Below, in pieces: positions 8,522 through 17,195 of a stretch of DNA of 64,000 nucleotides. The stretch covers positions 62,001 through 126,000 of the forward strand of contig CAVWKS010000008.1 in assembly GCA_963755635.1 (NCBI GenBank), read 5' to 3'. The stretch's first letter is position 1. Every line of letters begins with the position of its first letter. The position numbers and the translations under genes were made by a program. The notes beneath the pieces were generated by a model, which was given only the letters and a program-made list of their open reading frames with translations, was not told the DNA's origin and searched no databases. Origin of the DNA: AC-32 sp963755635. GTDB taxonomy: Bacteria; Actinomycetota; Thermoleophilia; Gaiellales; Gaiellaceae.

Positions 8522-9358
8522 GTGCCGCAAGCGTCGTTCGAACGCGCTCGCGAGTTCGTCTACCGCTCCGGGCGGGTGCTCGAGCGGCGGCTGTTCGCGC
8601 GGCTCTACGAGGACGGCGACGCGGACGGCGTGGTCGCCGCGGTGCTCGCCTACCGCAACGCCGACGGCGGCTTCGGCCACGGGCTCGAGCCGGACAAGCT
8701 CGCGCCGCAGAGCCAGCCGCTCGACGTCCAGTTCGCGCTGCAGCGACTGACCGAGGCAGAAGCGGACGCGCCGGAGATCGGCACGAAGACCTGCGACTTT
8801 CTCGAGAGCGTCGCGGACGAGCGCGGCCTGGTGCCGGTCGTCCTGCCGTCGGTCGCCGACTACCCGCGCGCCGGTCACTGGGGCGACGGGAACTTCCCGC
8901 CCGGCCTCAACCCGACGACCGCGATCGTCGGCTATCTGCACGGGCTCGGCGTCGAGCACCCGTGGCTCGAGCGGGCCACGGCGACCTGCTTCGAGGCGCT
9001 CGAGAACGAGAAGCTGGGCGAGGCGCACGAGATCCTCGCCGCTTCCGTCTTCGTCGAGCACGTGCCGGGCGCCGAGCGGCTGGCGCCGCGCCTGGCGGAG
9101 GCGCTGCCGGAGGCGAGCTGGTTCCTCGCAGATCCGTCCGGCGAGGGCTACGGCGTCCCACCGACCAAGTACCCGCGCGAGTGGTTCGACGACGCGCTCT
9201 ACGACGCGCACCTCGACCGGCTCGAGTCGGAGCAGCAAGACGACGGTGGCTGGCCGGTCGCGTGGGAGCCGCCGGGCCCGGGCTCGCTCGCGGCCTGGCG
9301 CGCGATCCTCACGCTCGAGGCGCTCGCGACGCTGAAGGCGAACGGCCGGCTGGACTAG
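8522..9358 (+). CDS. terpene-cyclase/prenyltransferase-fold (alpha-alpha toroid) protein
   Basis: 278 residues from GTG 8522. Repeated glycine-aromatic motifs (YRNADGGFGHGLEPD, EQQDDGGWPVAWEPPGPG) resemble the QW-type turns of terpene cyclase, prenyltransferase and A-macroglobulin toroids. The DxDD catalytic motif of squalene-hopene cyclase is not seen, so cyclase activity is not supported. Probably a soluble hypothetical toroid. The open frame runs upstream to 8153, but that part overlaps the divergent YqfO gene and is not conserved-looking. It converges with the transglycosylase gene, stop codons overlapping. Confidence 0.75.
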   Translation: MPQASFERAREFVYRSGRVLERRLFARLYEDGDADGVVAAVLAYRNADGGFGHGLEPDKLAPQSQPLDVQFALQRLTEAEADAPEIGTKTCDFLESVADERGLVPVVLPSVADYPRAGHWGDGNFPPGLNPTTAIVGYLHGLGVEHPWLERATATCFEALENEKLGEAHEILAASVFVEHVPGAERLAPRLAEALPEASWFLADPSGEGYGVPPTKYPREWFDDALYDAHLDRLESEQQDDGGWPVAWEPPGPGSLAAWRAILTLEALATLKANGRLD

Positions 9359-10941
9359 GAGTCGGCGCGCAGCGCGCGCAGCCGCCGGCCCGCGTTGGTG
9401 GCGACCGCGACGTGGATCGCCTCCGTCTCCTTGATGTAGGCGATCAGGTTCAGGGCCTCGAGCCGGTCGAGCACGAACTGCAGCGCGGCGGCCTGGCGCC
9501 GGGTCGAATACGAGCGCGCGAGGTCGAAGGCGTAGCCGGTCGTGTGCACCGAATACGTGCGGGCCGCGTTCTCGTTCACATGCTTGAGGAGCCGCTGGTA
9601 GCGGAGGTCGCGGACGGCGCTCGTCACGAGCAGGGGGCGCTTCGAGCCGGACAGCTGGTGGACGCGCTGCCCGATGTAGAGCAGGACCGAGAGCGAGCTC
9701 GGCCGCAGCGCGCGGTAGATCCGGCGGCTGTGGTGCAGGCGGTGGGCCATTTGCCCGAGATACGGCGAGACGGCGATGTGCGTCTTGGCCGGAGAGTCGG
9801 GCAGCGGGACGAGCGTGTGCCGCCGCTCGGCGCGGACGATGTCCTTCGGCCGGGCGAAGCGCCACGTATGCGTCCTCGGATGCAGCACCTCCTCCGACGA
9901 GTTCTTCTGGCCCTGCAGCCAGGTCTCTGAATCGAGCGCGCGCGGGTCGTGGCGGTAGAGCCACATGATCCGCTCGGCCGCGAGCACCTTCCAGTAGTAG
10001 TTGCGCGTGTCGTCGGCGAGGGCGTTCAGCCGCGCCCAGGCACGCGCGTGGCGGTCCGGCGCCGAGGAGAAGAAGAGCTTCGCGTAGGAGATCCGGTCGC
10101 CGCGGACGAGGCGCGTGGTCGAAGCGCTCAGCGGCGCGCCGGCCCAGCGCGCGATCACGCCCTGCAGGTTCCCGATCCCCATGTGGTACGAGGCGACAGC
10201 GAGGTCGTCGCGGCCGAGGTAGCCGCGCGCGATCGTCAGGTAGCGGACGGTGGCCGCGAGCGCGTCGGCGGGATCGAAGCGCTGGTCGACCCGGCGGCGG
10301 ATCGCTGCGAGCCGGTCGGCCCGGCGCAACTTCCCTCGCGCCTCCAAGCGGCGGATCCGGAACGTGAGCTTGCGGCTGCGGCGGAGGTCGACCCGCATGT
10401 GCAGGAAGCCAGCGCCGGTCTGGGCGACGATCTGCGTCAGCCCTGACGCGGCGACGGGGTCGGAGCCCGCGATCGCGTCCGAGTAGCCGCCGCTCTCGAG
10501 GTAGACGATCCCCTCGAGCGTGTCCGCGCTGAAGCCGCTCCCGCGTGCCTCTGTCTCGATCAGGCTGCGGTAGCGCGCGACGCGCTGGGCCGTCGCGACG
10601 GCGCCGTTCGAGCTGTTGGCGAAGAGCACGTGAGCGAGCCCGCGCGCGGCGTCACGCTGGAGCCGCGCCGCGAGGCTCGGCCTGCGGAGGCGCCGGTGCC
10701 GGATGCGCTTGCGGTAGACGTGCCTCCGGTGCACCACGTGCCGCTTCGTGTGCGGCTTGGTGTGATGCCGGACGCGAGGAGCTGCCTGCGCGCCGTGCGG
10801 TTGCCGGACGAGCGCGTACGCGGAGGCCGCGCTCAGCGCGACCGCGATGGCGACGGCCCAGAAGCCAAGCGCGCGCAGATCGTCCCGCCAGCGGGCGAGC
10901 AGCGCAGACGCGACATCGGCTGAACGGCGTTGCATTCCCAT
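9355..10941 (-). CDS. membrane-anchored lytic transglycosylase with C-terminal M15-like peptidase domain
   Basis: 528 residues in three parts. (1) A signal anchor near residues 25-45, then a His/Arg-rich basic linker to about 95. (2) A lysozyme-like SLT domain about 115-310, with the catalytic Glu in GIVYLESGG followed by AASGLTQIV. (3) A C-terminal domain about 400-528 with VTSAVRDLRYQ, SVHTTGYAFDL (HxxGxAxD zinc motif) and AIHVAV (last His), the M15 D-Ala-D-Ala peptidase pattern. It would cut both glycan and peptide bonds in the wall, anchored outside the membrane. Combining both activities in one chain is unusual. Confidence 0.8.
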   Translation of the reverse strand: MGMQRRSADVASALLARWRDDLRALGFWAVAIAVALSAASAYALVRQPHGAQAAPRVRHHTKPHTKRHVVHRRHVYRKRIRHRRLRRPSLAARLQRDAARGLAHVLFANSSNGAVATAQRVARYRSLIETEARGSGFSADTLEGIVYLESGGYSDAIAGSDPVAASGLTQIVAQTGAGFLHMRVDLRRSRKLTFRIRRLEARGKLRRADRLAAIRRRVDQRFDPADALAATVRYLTIARGYLGRDDLAVASYHMGIGNLQGVIARWAGAPLSASTTRLVRGDRISYAKLFFSSAPDRHARAWARLNALADDTRNYYWKVLAAERIMWLYRHDPRALDSETWLQGQKNSSEEVLHPRTHTWRFARPKDIVRAERRHTLVPLPDSPAKTHIAVSPYLGQMAHRLHHSRRIYRALRPSSLSVLLYIGQRVHQLSGSKRPLLVTSAVRDLRYQRLLKHVNENAARTYSVHTTGYAFDLARSYSTRRQAAALQFVLDRLEALNLIAYIKETEAIHVAVATNAGRRLRALRADS

Positions 10942-11004
10942 CAGACCCCGGTTCTCGAGCGCACCAGAGTAGCCTCGGTACAGACCGACGGCGGCTGGCG
11001 TTTG

Positions 11005-12504
11005 TTAGGAAGCCGTGTCGATCTGGGCCTTCTGGAGCTTCCCCGAGTAGTCGACGTAGATCGACTTCCACTCGGTGAAGACGTCCAACGCGGCCTGGCC
11101 GGCCTCGCGGTGGCCGTTGCCGGTGCCCTTGATGCCGCCGAAGGGCAGGTGCACCTCGGCGCCGATCGTGCCGGCGTTGATGTACGTGATCCCGGCCTCG
11201 AGGTCGCGCATCGCGCGGAAGGCGGTGTTCACGTCGCGCGTGAAGATCGACGACGAGAGGCCGAACTCGATCCCGTTCGAGACGCGGATCGCCTCGTCGA
11301 CGTCGCTCACGGGGATGAGAGCGGTCGTCGGGCCGAAGATCTCCTCCTGGGCCACCCGCATGTCCGGCTGGACGTCGCCGAAGATCGTCGGTCGGTAGAA
11401 GAACCCGTCGGAGAGCCCGTTGCCGCTCGCGACCTCGCCGCCGGTGAGCAGCTTCGCGCCCTCGCCCTTGCCGATCTCCGTGTACGAGTGGATCTTGTCG
11501 AGCGCGCTCTGGTTGATCACCGGGCCGACGTCGACGCCGTCCTCCCAGCCCGGGCCGAGCCTGAGCTGCTCCGCGGCGGCCACGAGCCGCTTCTGCAGCT
11601 CCTCGTAGACGCCCTGCTGCACGATCACGCGCGAGGCCGCGGTGCAGCGCTGGCCCGAGGTGCCGAACGCCGACCAGACGATCCCCTCGACGGCCAGGTC
11701 GAGGTCGGCGTCGTCGAGCACGATGATCGCGTTCTTGCCGCCGAGCTCGAGGTGGATGTGCTTGAGGTTGTCCGCGGCGTTCCGCATCACCTCCACCCCG
11801 GTCTCGCGCGAGCCGGTGAGCGTGATCACGGGCACGTCCGGGTGGCGCACGAGCCGGTCGCCGACCGCGCCGCCGCCGCCGTGGACGATGTTGATCACAC
11901 CCGCCGGGACACCCGCTTCGGAGAGCAGCTCCACGAAGCGCTCGCCGAGCAGCGGCGTGTCGGTCGCGGGCTTGAAGACGACGGTGTTGCCGCAGACGAG
12001 CGCAGGGGCGATCTTCCAGCTCGGGATCGCGATCGGGAAGTTCCACGGCGTGATCACGCCGACGACTCCGATCGGCTGGCGGACGCTCATGTTGAACTTG
12101 TCGCGGAGCTCCGAGGGGGTCGTCTGGCCGAACAGGCGCCTGCCCTCGCCGCCCATGTAGTAGCTCATGTCGATCGCTTCCTGGACGTCGCCCGCGGCCT
12201 CGGGCAGCACCTTGCCCATCTCGCGGGCCATCAGCTGCGCGACCTCGTCCTTGTGGTCGGCCAGCAGCTGACCGAAGCGGAAGAGGATCTCGCCGCGCTT
12301 CGGGGCCGGCGTCAGGCGCCAGTCCTCGTAGGCGGCCTTCGCTGCGTCTACAGCGCGGTCGACGTCCTCAGCGCCGGAGCGCGGGAAGACGCCGAGCGCC
12401 TCGCCGGTCGCGGGGCTCTTGGTCTCGAAGGTCTCGCCGGAGGCGGCGTCTACCCACTCGCCGCCGATGTAGTTCTGAAAGCTCTTTGCCGCGGTCGTCG
12501 CCAC
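11005..12504 (-). CDS. NAD(P)+-dependent aldehyde dehydrogenase
   Basis: 499 residues, full length for the ALDH family. TPWNFPIAIPSWKIAPAL (oxyanion Asn), LTGSRETG (Rossmann turn), LELGGKN (general-base Glu), GQRCTAASR (catalytic Cys) and EEIFGPTTALIP are all intact. It oxidises an aldehyde to its acid. The C-terminal HLPFGGIKGTGNGHREAG is close to ALDH7/semialdehyde dehydrogenases, but the substrate cannot be assigned. Cytoplasmic. The next gene upstream, a cupin, ends 10 bp from its start, so they may be cotranscribed. Confidence 0.93.
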   Translation of the reverse strand: MATTAAKSFQNYIGGEWVDAASGETFETKSPATGEALGVFPRSGAEDVDRAVDAAKAAYEDWRLTPAPKRGEILFRFGQLLADHKDEVAQLMAREMGKVLPEAAGDVQEAIDMSYYMGGEGRRLFGQTTPSELRDKFNMSVRQPIGVVGVITPWNFPIAIPSWKIAPALVCGNTVVFKPATDTPLLGERFVELLSEAGVPAGVINIVHGGGGAVGDRLVRHPDVPVITLTGSRETGVEVMRNAADNLKHIHLELGGKNAIIVLDDADLDLAVEGIVWSAFGTSGQRCTAASRVIVQQGVYEELQKRLVAAAEQLRLGPGWEDGVDVGPVINQSALDKIHSYTEIGKGEGAKLLTGGEVASGNGLSDGFFYRPTIFGDVQPDMRVAQEEIFGPTTALIPVSDVDEAIRVSNGIEFGLSSSIFTRDVNTAFRAMRDLEAGITYINAGTIGAEVHLPFGGIKGTGNGHREAGQAALDVFTEWKSIYVDYSGKLQKAQIDTAS

Positions 12505-12514
12505 GGCGGCGATT

Positions 12515-12922
12515 CTAGTGGGCGCGCGGCACCTGCTCGAAGTTCGCCGGGTTCCAACTGCTGGCGAAGCCGGAGCGCGCGGGCCCGCCGACCGCCAGGA
12601 CGATCGTCCCGTCCTCGGAGGCGACCGCCGACCTCGTCACCACCGGGTCGGGAATCGCGGCGACGCTGACTGCGGGCGCGTCAAAGGCGCGGCCGTCGAT
12701 CGTGAAGCGCGCCGTGCCGCGGACGACGACGTACAGCTCCTCTTGCCCGCTCTCGCGCTCGTCGTGCTCGGCGACGAGCTGAGTGCCTGCATCGCCGCCG
12801 AATGCGTTGGCGCCGAACGCGGTGAGCCCGAAGTGGTGCTGCAGCGGATACCAGTCGAAGTCGCCCGGGTCGTCGGTCGGGACGAGCGGCACCTCGTCGA
12901 GCCGCTTGACCCAGTACGACAC
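12515..12922 (-). CDS. cupin-domain protein
   Basis: 135 residues with a single beta-barrel. Cupin motif 1 is weak, but ELYVVVRGTARFTIDGRAFDAPAVSVAAIPDPVVTRSAVA matches the core and second strand set. Metal-ligand histidines are mostly absent (LQHHFGLTAF and AEHDER only), so binding rather than catalysis is plausible. It ends in WNPANFEQVP and lacks the TPR tail carried by many relatives. Likely cotranscribed with the aldehyde dehydrogenase. Confidence 0.8.
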   Translation of the reverse strand: MSYWVKRLDEVPLVPTDDPGDFDWYPLQHHFGLTAFGANAFGGDAGTQLVAEHDERESGQEELYVVVRGTARFTIDGRAFDAPAVSVAAIPDPVVTRSAVASEDGTIVLAVGGPARSGFASSWNPANFEQVPRAH

Positions 12923-12929
12923 GCGCGGC

Positions 12930-13151
12930 TCAGGCGTCTTCGGGCGGATCCGTGTTCGGGAACGTCCCGGGCGCGCGGGCCCGCCGTCGGTCCCGGATCA
13001 GGCGCTTGCCGCCGTACTCGCGGCCCTTCCGGCGGTCGTCGCCTTCGCGGCGGTCGACGATGACCGTCACGTGGGGGTTGTCCTTGTAGTACTCGACCAG
13101 CTTGTCGTAGAGGTCGTCGGCCAACTCACGTGGGACCACGCAATAAATCAT
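12930..13151 (-). CDS. small conserved hypothetical protein
   Basis: 73 residues. A folded N-terminus (MIYCVVPRELADDLYDKLVEYYKDNPHVTVIVDRR) is followed by a basic, disordered tail rich in Arg/Lys (EGDDRRKGREYGGKRLIRDRR). VIVDRREGDDRR resembles short actinobacterial proteins often annotated only as hypothetical. It ends 7 bp before the cupin gene, so probably in one transcript. Nucleic-acid binding could be guessed from the charge but is not shown. Confidence 0.7.
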   Translation of the reverse strand: MIYCVVPRELADDLYDKLVEYYKDNPHVTVIVDRREGDDRRKGREYGGKRLIRDRRRARAPGTFPNTDPPEDA

Positions 13152-13185
13152 CTTGCTCTGATTGTAGGGAGCGCCCTGGCGAGCG

Positions 13186-14460
13186 CTAGTTGCGCAGGTA
13201 CTCCTCGATCGCCTCGCGGACGATCGTCGGGTAGTCGTAGCGCGCCTCGAGCGCCCAGGCCTCCTCGACCATGCCGCCGTACGGCTCGAGCTCCCAGTCG
13301 CAGCCGCCGACGCGGTACGTCCGGCCGGGCTCGATCGTCTCCGGGCCGCTGACCTGGAGGATCCCGCGCTGTTGCCCGCGGAGCGTGCGCGGCGTCTCGC
13401 GCGCGAACTCGGGGTTCCGTCCGTGCTCGAGCACGTGCAGGAGCTGCTCCCCGCTCATCTCGACCACGCCCGGGTTGCCCGACGAATGACAGACCTCCCA
13501 GAGGGCGCCGCGCGTCAGCGGGCCCGCGGGCAGGCCCCCGTCGAACGACGCGCCGGGCGTGGCGAGCCCGACGTCGGCGTCCATGCGCTCGCGGTAGATC
13601 GCGGCCAGCCACCGGGCCGCCGCCTCGTGGTCGAGCGCCTCGGGCAGCTCGGTCAGGACCTCGTCGAGGTGCGCGCCCAGCTCTGCCTCGGCCGCCTCGA
13701 GCTCCGCGATCACAGCCGGATGCGGCGGAGTGTCGGCAGGCACCTCCATCACCGTCGCGCTCAACATTCCGCCGGCGACCTCGACACGCCCGAGGTGGCC
13801 GCCGTGCGAGCCTGCCTGCGCGACGAGGACATCGCCCACGAGCTCGCCTGCGGCTAGCAGGTGATGGCTGTGGGCGCCGACGATCAGGTCGACCTCACCC
13901 TGAAGGGCCTCGGCCAGCCTCCGGTCGTCGATCCGCGCTTCGGGGACTTCCCAGCCCAGGTGCGAGAGCACGACCACGAGCTCGGCGCCCTGCTCCCGCA
14001 GCGACCGCGCGGCCTCGCGCACGCACTCGACCTCGTCCAGCGCCTCGAGCCCGTAGTCGAAGCTCTCGAGAAAGGAACGGAAGGGGTCGGTCACGCCGAC
14101 GAAGCCGACGCGCCCGATCAGCGCCGACGACTGGGCGCCCGGAAGCGGCCTCAGGTTCGCGCAGAGGAGCGGATAGCGCGCCGCCTGCTCGTGCTCCGCC
14201 ACGACCTGCGGCCCGTAGCGCAGCCAGGCGGCGTTCCCCACCGCGGCCACGTCGCAGCCGGCGGCCGAGAGCAGGCGGTGCATCGCCGTCCCCTTGGTCA
14301 GGCTGCTGATCCGCGTCGTCGTCTCCTCGATGTCGCCGGAGTCGACGTACAGCACCGTGTGCGCGCTCTCGCCACGGATCCGCTCGACCAGCGTCGCGAC
14401 GCGCGCCAGCTCGTCGATCCGTCCGTGGACGTCGTTCGTGTGGAGGAGCGTGAGATTCAG
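13186..14460 (-). CDS. 5'-nucleotidase/UshA-like metallophosphoesterase (apparent CTG start)
   Basis: About 424 residues. The N-terminal metallophosphatase domain has LTLLHTNDVHGRID (metal-binding D-x-H), DSGD, GNAAWL, VLSHLGW and VGAHSHHLL. The C-terminal 5'-nucleotidase domain has SGNPGVVEMSGEQLLHVLEHG and RTYRVGGCDW. The usual GNHE is GNAA here, so one metal-ligand region is altered. The conserved start NLTLLHTNDVHG lies upstream of the first GTG (14355). Going upstream, the only candidate before the in-frame TAG of the preceding gene is CTG at 14460, giving M-NLTLL. No signal peptide, so probably cytoplasmic. Confidence 0.85.
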   Translation of the reverse strand: MNLTLLHTNDVHGRIDELARVATLVERIRGESAHTVLYVDSGDIEETTTRISSLTKGTAMHRLLSAAGCDVAAVGNAAWLRYGPQVVAEHEQAARYPLLCANLRPLPGAQSSALIGRVGFVGVTDPFRSFLESFDYGLEALDEVECVREAARSLREQGAELVVVLSHLGWEVPEARIDDRRLAEALQGEVDLIVGAHSHHLLAAGELVGDVLVAQAGSHGGHLGRVEVAGGMLSATVMEVPADTPPHPAVIAELEAAEAELGAHLDEVLTELPEALDHEAAARWLAAIYRERMDADVGLATPGASFDGGLPAGPLTRGALWEVCHSSGNPGVVEMSGEQLLHVLEHGRNPEFARETPRTLRGQQRGILQVSGPETIEPGRTYRVGGCDWELEPYGGMVEEAWALEARYDYPTIVREAIEEYLRN

Positions 14461-14475
14461 CGCTGGACGGGCCGG

Positions 14476-15090
14476 CTAGACGGGCGAGATGTCCGGGACG
14501 ATCCGGCCGTCCGGAGTGAGACGCGCGTTCCAGCCCGTGAACATGTTCTCCAGCTCACGCGGATCGTGCCCGCGCTCCTCCAGGCGCACGGGCTGGCCCG
14601 ACTCCGGCGTGATCCGGTACTGGTACCACGTGATGTCCCAGGCGACCGTGAGCACCACCTCGGCGTTCACGCCCGACAGCGGGACGATCGACGCCTTCGG
14701 CTGCCCGAGGCTCTTCGCGATCCCTGCGACGGTGCGGCGGAAGGCGCTCTCGTTGAAGAGCTCGGCCGCCTCGACCATCGCGCGCTCGGACGCAGAGAGT
14801 CGCCGAAGGATCGGCTCCTCCACGACCGGCTCGGCCGACGGCCGGCGCTGCTCGAAGAGCGCCCCGAGCGCCCCGAGCCTCCGGCGCCGCGTGTCGTTCA
14901 CGACCGGAGTCGTCGGGCTGCCCTCCTTCAGCCAGCCGTTGTCCACCGCGATCTCCAGGCAGAGCGGGCAGACGTCGAGAAAACTGTGGCCGTCGGGCGA
15001 GTAGCGGACGGCGCGCTCGCCGACCAGCAACGTTCGCTCGCAGATCGCACATGTGCGCGAGGCGAGGACGGCCTGCCTCGTGATCCGCAT
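14476..15090 (-). CDS. zinc-ribbon-containing hypothetical protein
   Basis: 204 residues. The N-terminal 45 contain CAICERTLLVGERAV and DVCPLCLEIA, a two-CxxC zinc-ribbon pattern. A charged linker follows, with a C-terminal domain (LNESAFRRTVAGIAKSLGQPKASIVP to WDITWYQYRI) of unknown fold. No catalytic motif recognised. Its TAG stop is in the same frame as, and 15 nt before, the nucleotidase start, so the two are adjacent in one transcript. Confidence 0.75.
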   Translation of the reverse strand: MRITRQAVLASRTCAICERTLLVGERAVRYSPDGHSFLDVCPLCLEIAVDNGWLKEGSPTTPVVNDTRRRRLGALGALFEQRRPSAEPVVEEPILRRLSASERAMVEAAELFNESAFRRTVAGIAKSLGQPKASIVPLSGVNAEVVLTVAWDITWYQYRITPESGQPVRLEERGHDPRELENMFTGWNARLTPDGRIVPDISPV

Positions 15091-15116
15091 GACCCGGGGA
15101 CCTTAGCCCAAGAGGG

Positions 15117-17159
15117 CTAGACCTTCGCCTCTTCGGGCTCCTTCTGGGACTCGGCGATCACTTTTTGCGCGATATGCGTGGGAACTTCCTCGTAGCGGAG
15201 GAAATGCATGTGGTAGTCGCCGCGCCCGCCCGTCAGAGACGTCAAGGCCTGCGAGTACGTGAGGATCTCGGCCATCGGCACCTCGGCCTTGATCTGCGTC
15301 ATCCCGCCGTGCGGCTCCATGCCCTGCAGCCGCCCGCGGCGTGAGTTGAGATCGCCGTTGACCGCGCCGACCGCGTCGTCCGGGACGCTGACCTCGACCT
15401 CCATGATCGGCTCGAGCAGCACCGGGTCGGCCTTCGAGTAGGCGTCCTTGAAGGCCATCGAGCCGGCGATCTTGAAGGCCATCTCGGAGGAGTCGACCTG
15501 GTGTTGCTGTCCGTCGACGAGGCGCACGCGGACGCCCTGCACCGGCGCTCCCGCGAGCTCGCCGTGCTGCATCGCCTCCTGGATCCCCTTGTCGACCGCG
15601 GGCCGGAAGCCCTGCTGGATCACGCCGCCGACGATCTCGTCGACGAACTCGTAGCCGGAGCGCTCGGGTAGCGGCTCGAGCACGATCTCGCAGTCGCCGA
15701 ACTGGCCGCGACCCCCAGTCTGTTTCTTGTAGCGGTGCCGGGCGCGCGACTCCTTGCGGATCGTCTCGAGGTACGGGACGCGCGGCTGGTGCAGCTCGAC
15801 CTCGACCCCGAAGCGGCTCTTGAGCCGGTCGACCGCGACCTCGACGTGGATCTGGCTCATCCCGGATAGCAGCTGCTCGCCGGTCTGCGGGTCGCGTCGC
15901 AGGTGGAGCGTCGGATCCTCTTCTGCGAGCCGGCGGAGCGACGTGCCGACCTTCTCCTCGTCGCCCTTCGCCTTCGGCGTGATCGCGAAGCTCATCACGG
16001 GCTCGGGGAACTCGAGCTTCGGCGGCTCGATGTCGCGCTCGTGATCGAGCAGGAGATCACCGGTCGTCGTCTCCTTCAGCTTCGCCACGGCGCCGATGTC
16101 GCCCGGCCCGAATTCCTTCGCCTGCTCGTGCTCTTTGCCCTGGAGCGCGAGCAGCGCGCCCACGCGCTCCTTCCCGCGCGAGCGGGCGTTGACGACGGTT
16201 GCGTCCGAGCTGAGTGTGCCCGCGAGCACGCGAAAGAGGTTGATCCGGCCGGCGAAGGGGTCGGCGACGGTCTTGAAGACGAAGGCCGCGATGCTCGCGC
16301 CGTCGACCTCCACCGCAGGCGGGCGCTTGGCCGGCGACGGGACGCCCTCGACGAGCAGGTCGAGCAGCGCGGTGGTGCCGAGGTTCTTCGTCGCGACGCC
16401 GCAGGCGACCGGGAAGAGCTCGCCGCGCGTGACCGCTTCCTTGAGCGCGTGCGCGACCTCTTCGACGCCCAGCTCCTCCCCATCGAGGTAGCGCTCCATC
16501 AAGCCTTCGTCGGTCTCGACGACCGAGTCCAGCAGCTGGGTGCGGTACTGGCCGACGGTGTCCTTGAGCTCCTCCGGGATCTCGACCGGCCCGCCTTCAC
16601 GCTCACCCTCGGGGCTCATGTAAGCCGTCATGTGCAGCAGGTCGACGATGCCGGTCAGCTCGTGCTCGGCGCCGATCGGCAAGTGGACGGCGACGCAGCG
16701 TTCGGAGAGCATCGTCCTGAACTGCTCGAGCGCGCGGAAGAAATCGGCCCGCTCGCGGTCGAGCATGTTCACGAAGACGACGCGCGGCAGCTCGAGCTCC
16801 TCGGCTCGGTGCCAGACGCGGTTCGTCTGCACCTCGACGCCCATCACCGCGCTCGCGACGACGAGGGCTCCCTCGACCACGCGCAGCGCCGCGACGGTGT
16901 CGCCGCTGAAGCCCGCGTCGCCCGGCGTGTCGATCAGGTTGATCTTGCGGCCCTGCCACTCGAGGTGGCAGAGCGACGACGCGAGCGACATCTGCCGTCG
17001 CTGCTCGTCCTCGTCCCAGTCGGAGGTCGTGGTCCCGGCCTCGATCGTGCCGAGCCGGTTGATCGCGCCGGCCTGGAAGAGCATCGACTCGACGAGCGAT
17101 GTCTTGCCGGTGCCGCGGTGGCCCGTGACCGCGACGTTGCGAATCTTCCCCGGTTCCAT
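15117..17159 (-). CDS. elongation factor G-like GTPase (EF-G2 paralogue)
   Basis: 680 residues with all five EF-G domains. P-loop GHRGTGKTS, switch II DTPGDAGFSGD, NMLDRERAD, then domains II-V (HRYKKQTGGRGQFGDC, PVLLEPIMEVEV, GGRGDYHMHFLRYEEVP). Classical EF-G has AHIDAGKT and DTPGHVDF. Here the catalytic His of DTPGH is Asp and the P-loop differs, so this is the paralogue group often called EF-G2, not the housekeeping fusA, which normally sits with rpsL/rpsG. Role in translation or ribosome recovery is uncertain. It is divergent from the GH13 gene across 36 bp. Confidence 0.88.
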   Translation of the reverse strand: MEPGKIRNVAVTGHRGTGKTSLVESMLFQAGAINRLGTIEAGTTTSDWDEDEQRRQMSLASSLCHLEWQGRKINLIDTPGDAGFSGDTVAALRVVEGALVVASAVMGVEVQTNRVWHRAEELELPRVVFVNMLDRERADFFRALEQFRTMLSERCVAVHLPIGAEHELTGIVDLLHMTAYMSPEGEREGGPVEIPEELKDTVGQYRTQLLDSVVETDEGLMERYLDGEELGVEEVAHALKEAVTRGELFPVACGVATKNLGTTALLDLLVEGVPSPAKRPPAVEVDGASIAAFVFKTVADPFAGRINLFRVLAGTLSSDATVVNARSRGKERVGALLALQGKEHEQAKEFGPGDIGAVAKLKETTTGDLLLDHERDIEPPKLEFPEPVMSFAITPKAKGDEEKVGTSLRRLAEEDPTLHLRRDPQTGEQLLSGMSQIHVEVAVDRLKSRFGVEVELHQPRVPYLETIRKESRARHRYKKQTGGRGQFGDCEIVLEPLPERSGYEFVDEIVGGVIQQGFRPAVDKGIQEAMQHGELAGAPVQGVRVRLVDGQQHQVDSSEMAFKIAGSMAFKDAYSKADPVLLEPIMEVEVSVPDDAVGAVNGDLNSRRGRLQGMEPHGGMTQIKAEVPMAEILTYSQALTSLTGGRGDYHMHFLRYEEVPTHIAQKVIAESQKEPEEAKV

Positions 17160-17195
17160 CCGGGCTGATCTTAGCCGCCTCTATCCTCAGGCCGC

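Noticed and set aside
10930..12669. Long plus-strand ORF opposite the aldehyde dehydrogenase
   Set aside because: High-GC antisense frame; Arg/Ala/Val/Asp-rich without motifs, while the opposite strand has an intact ALDH.
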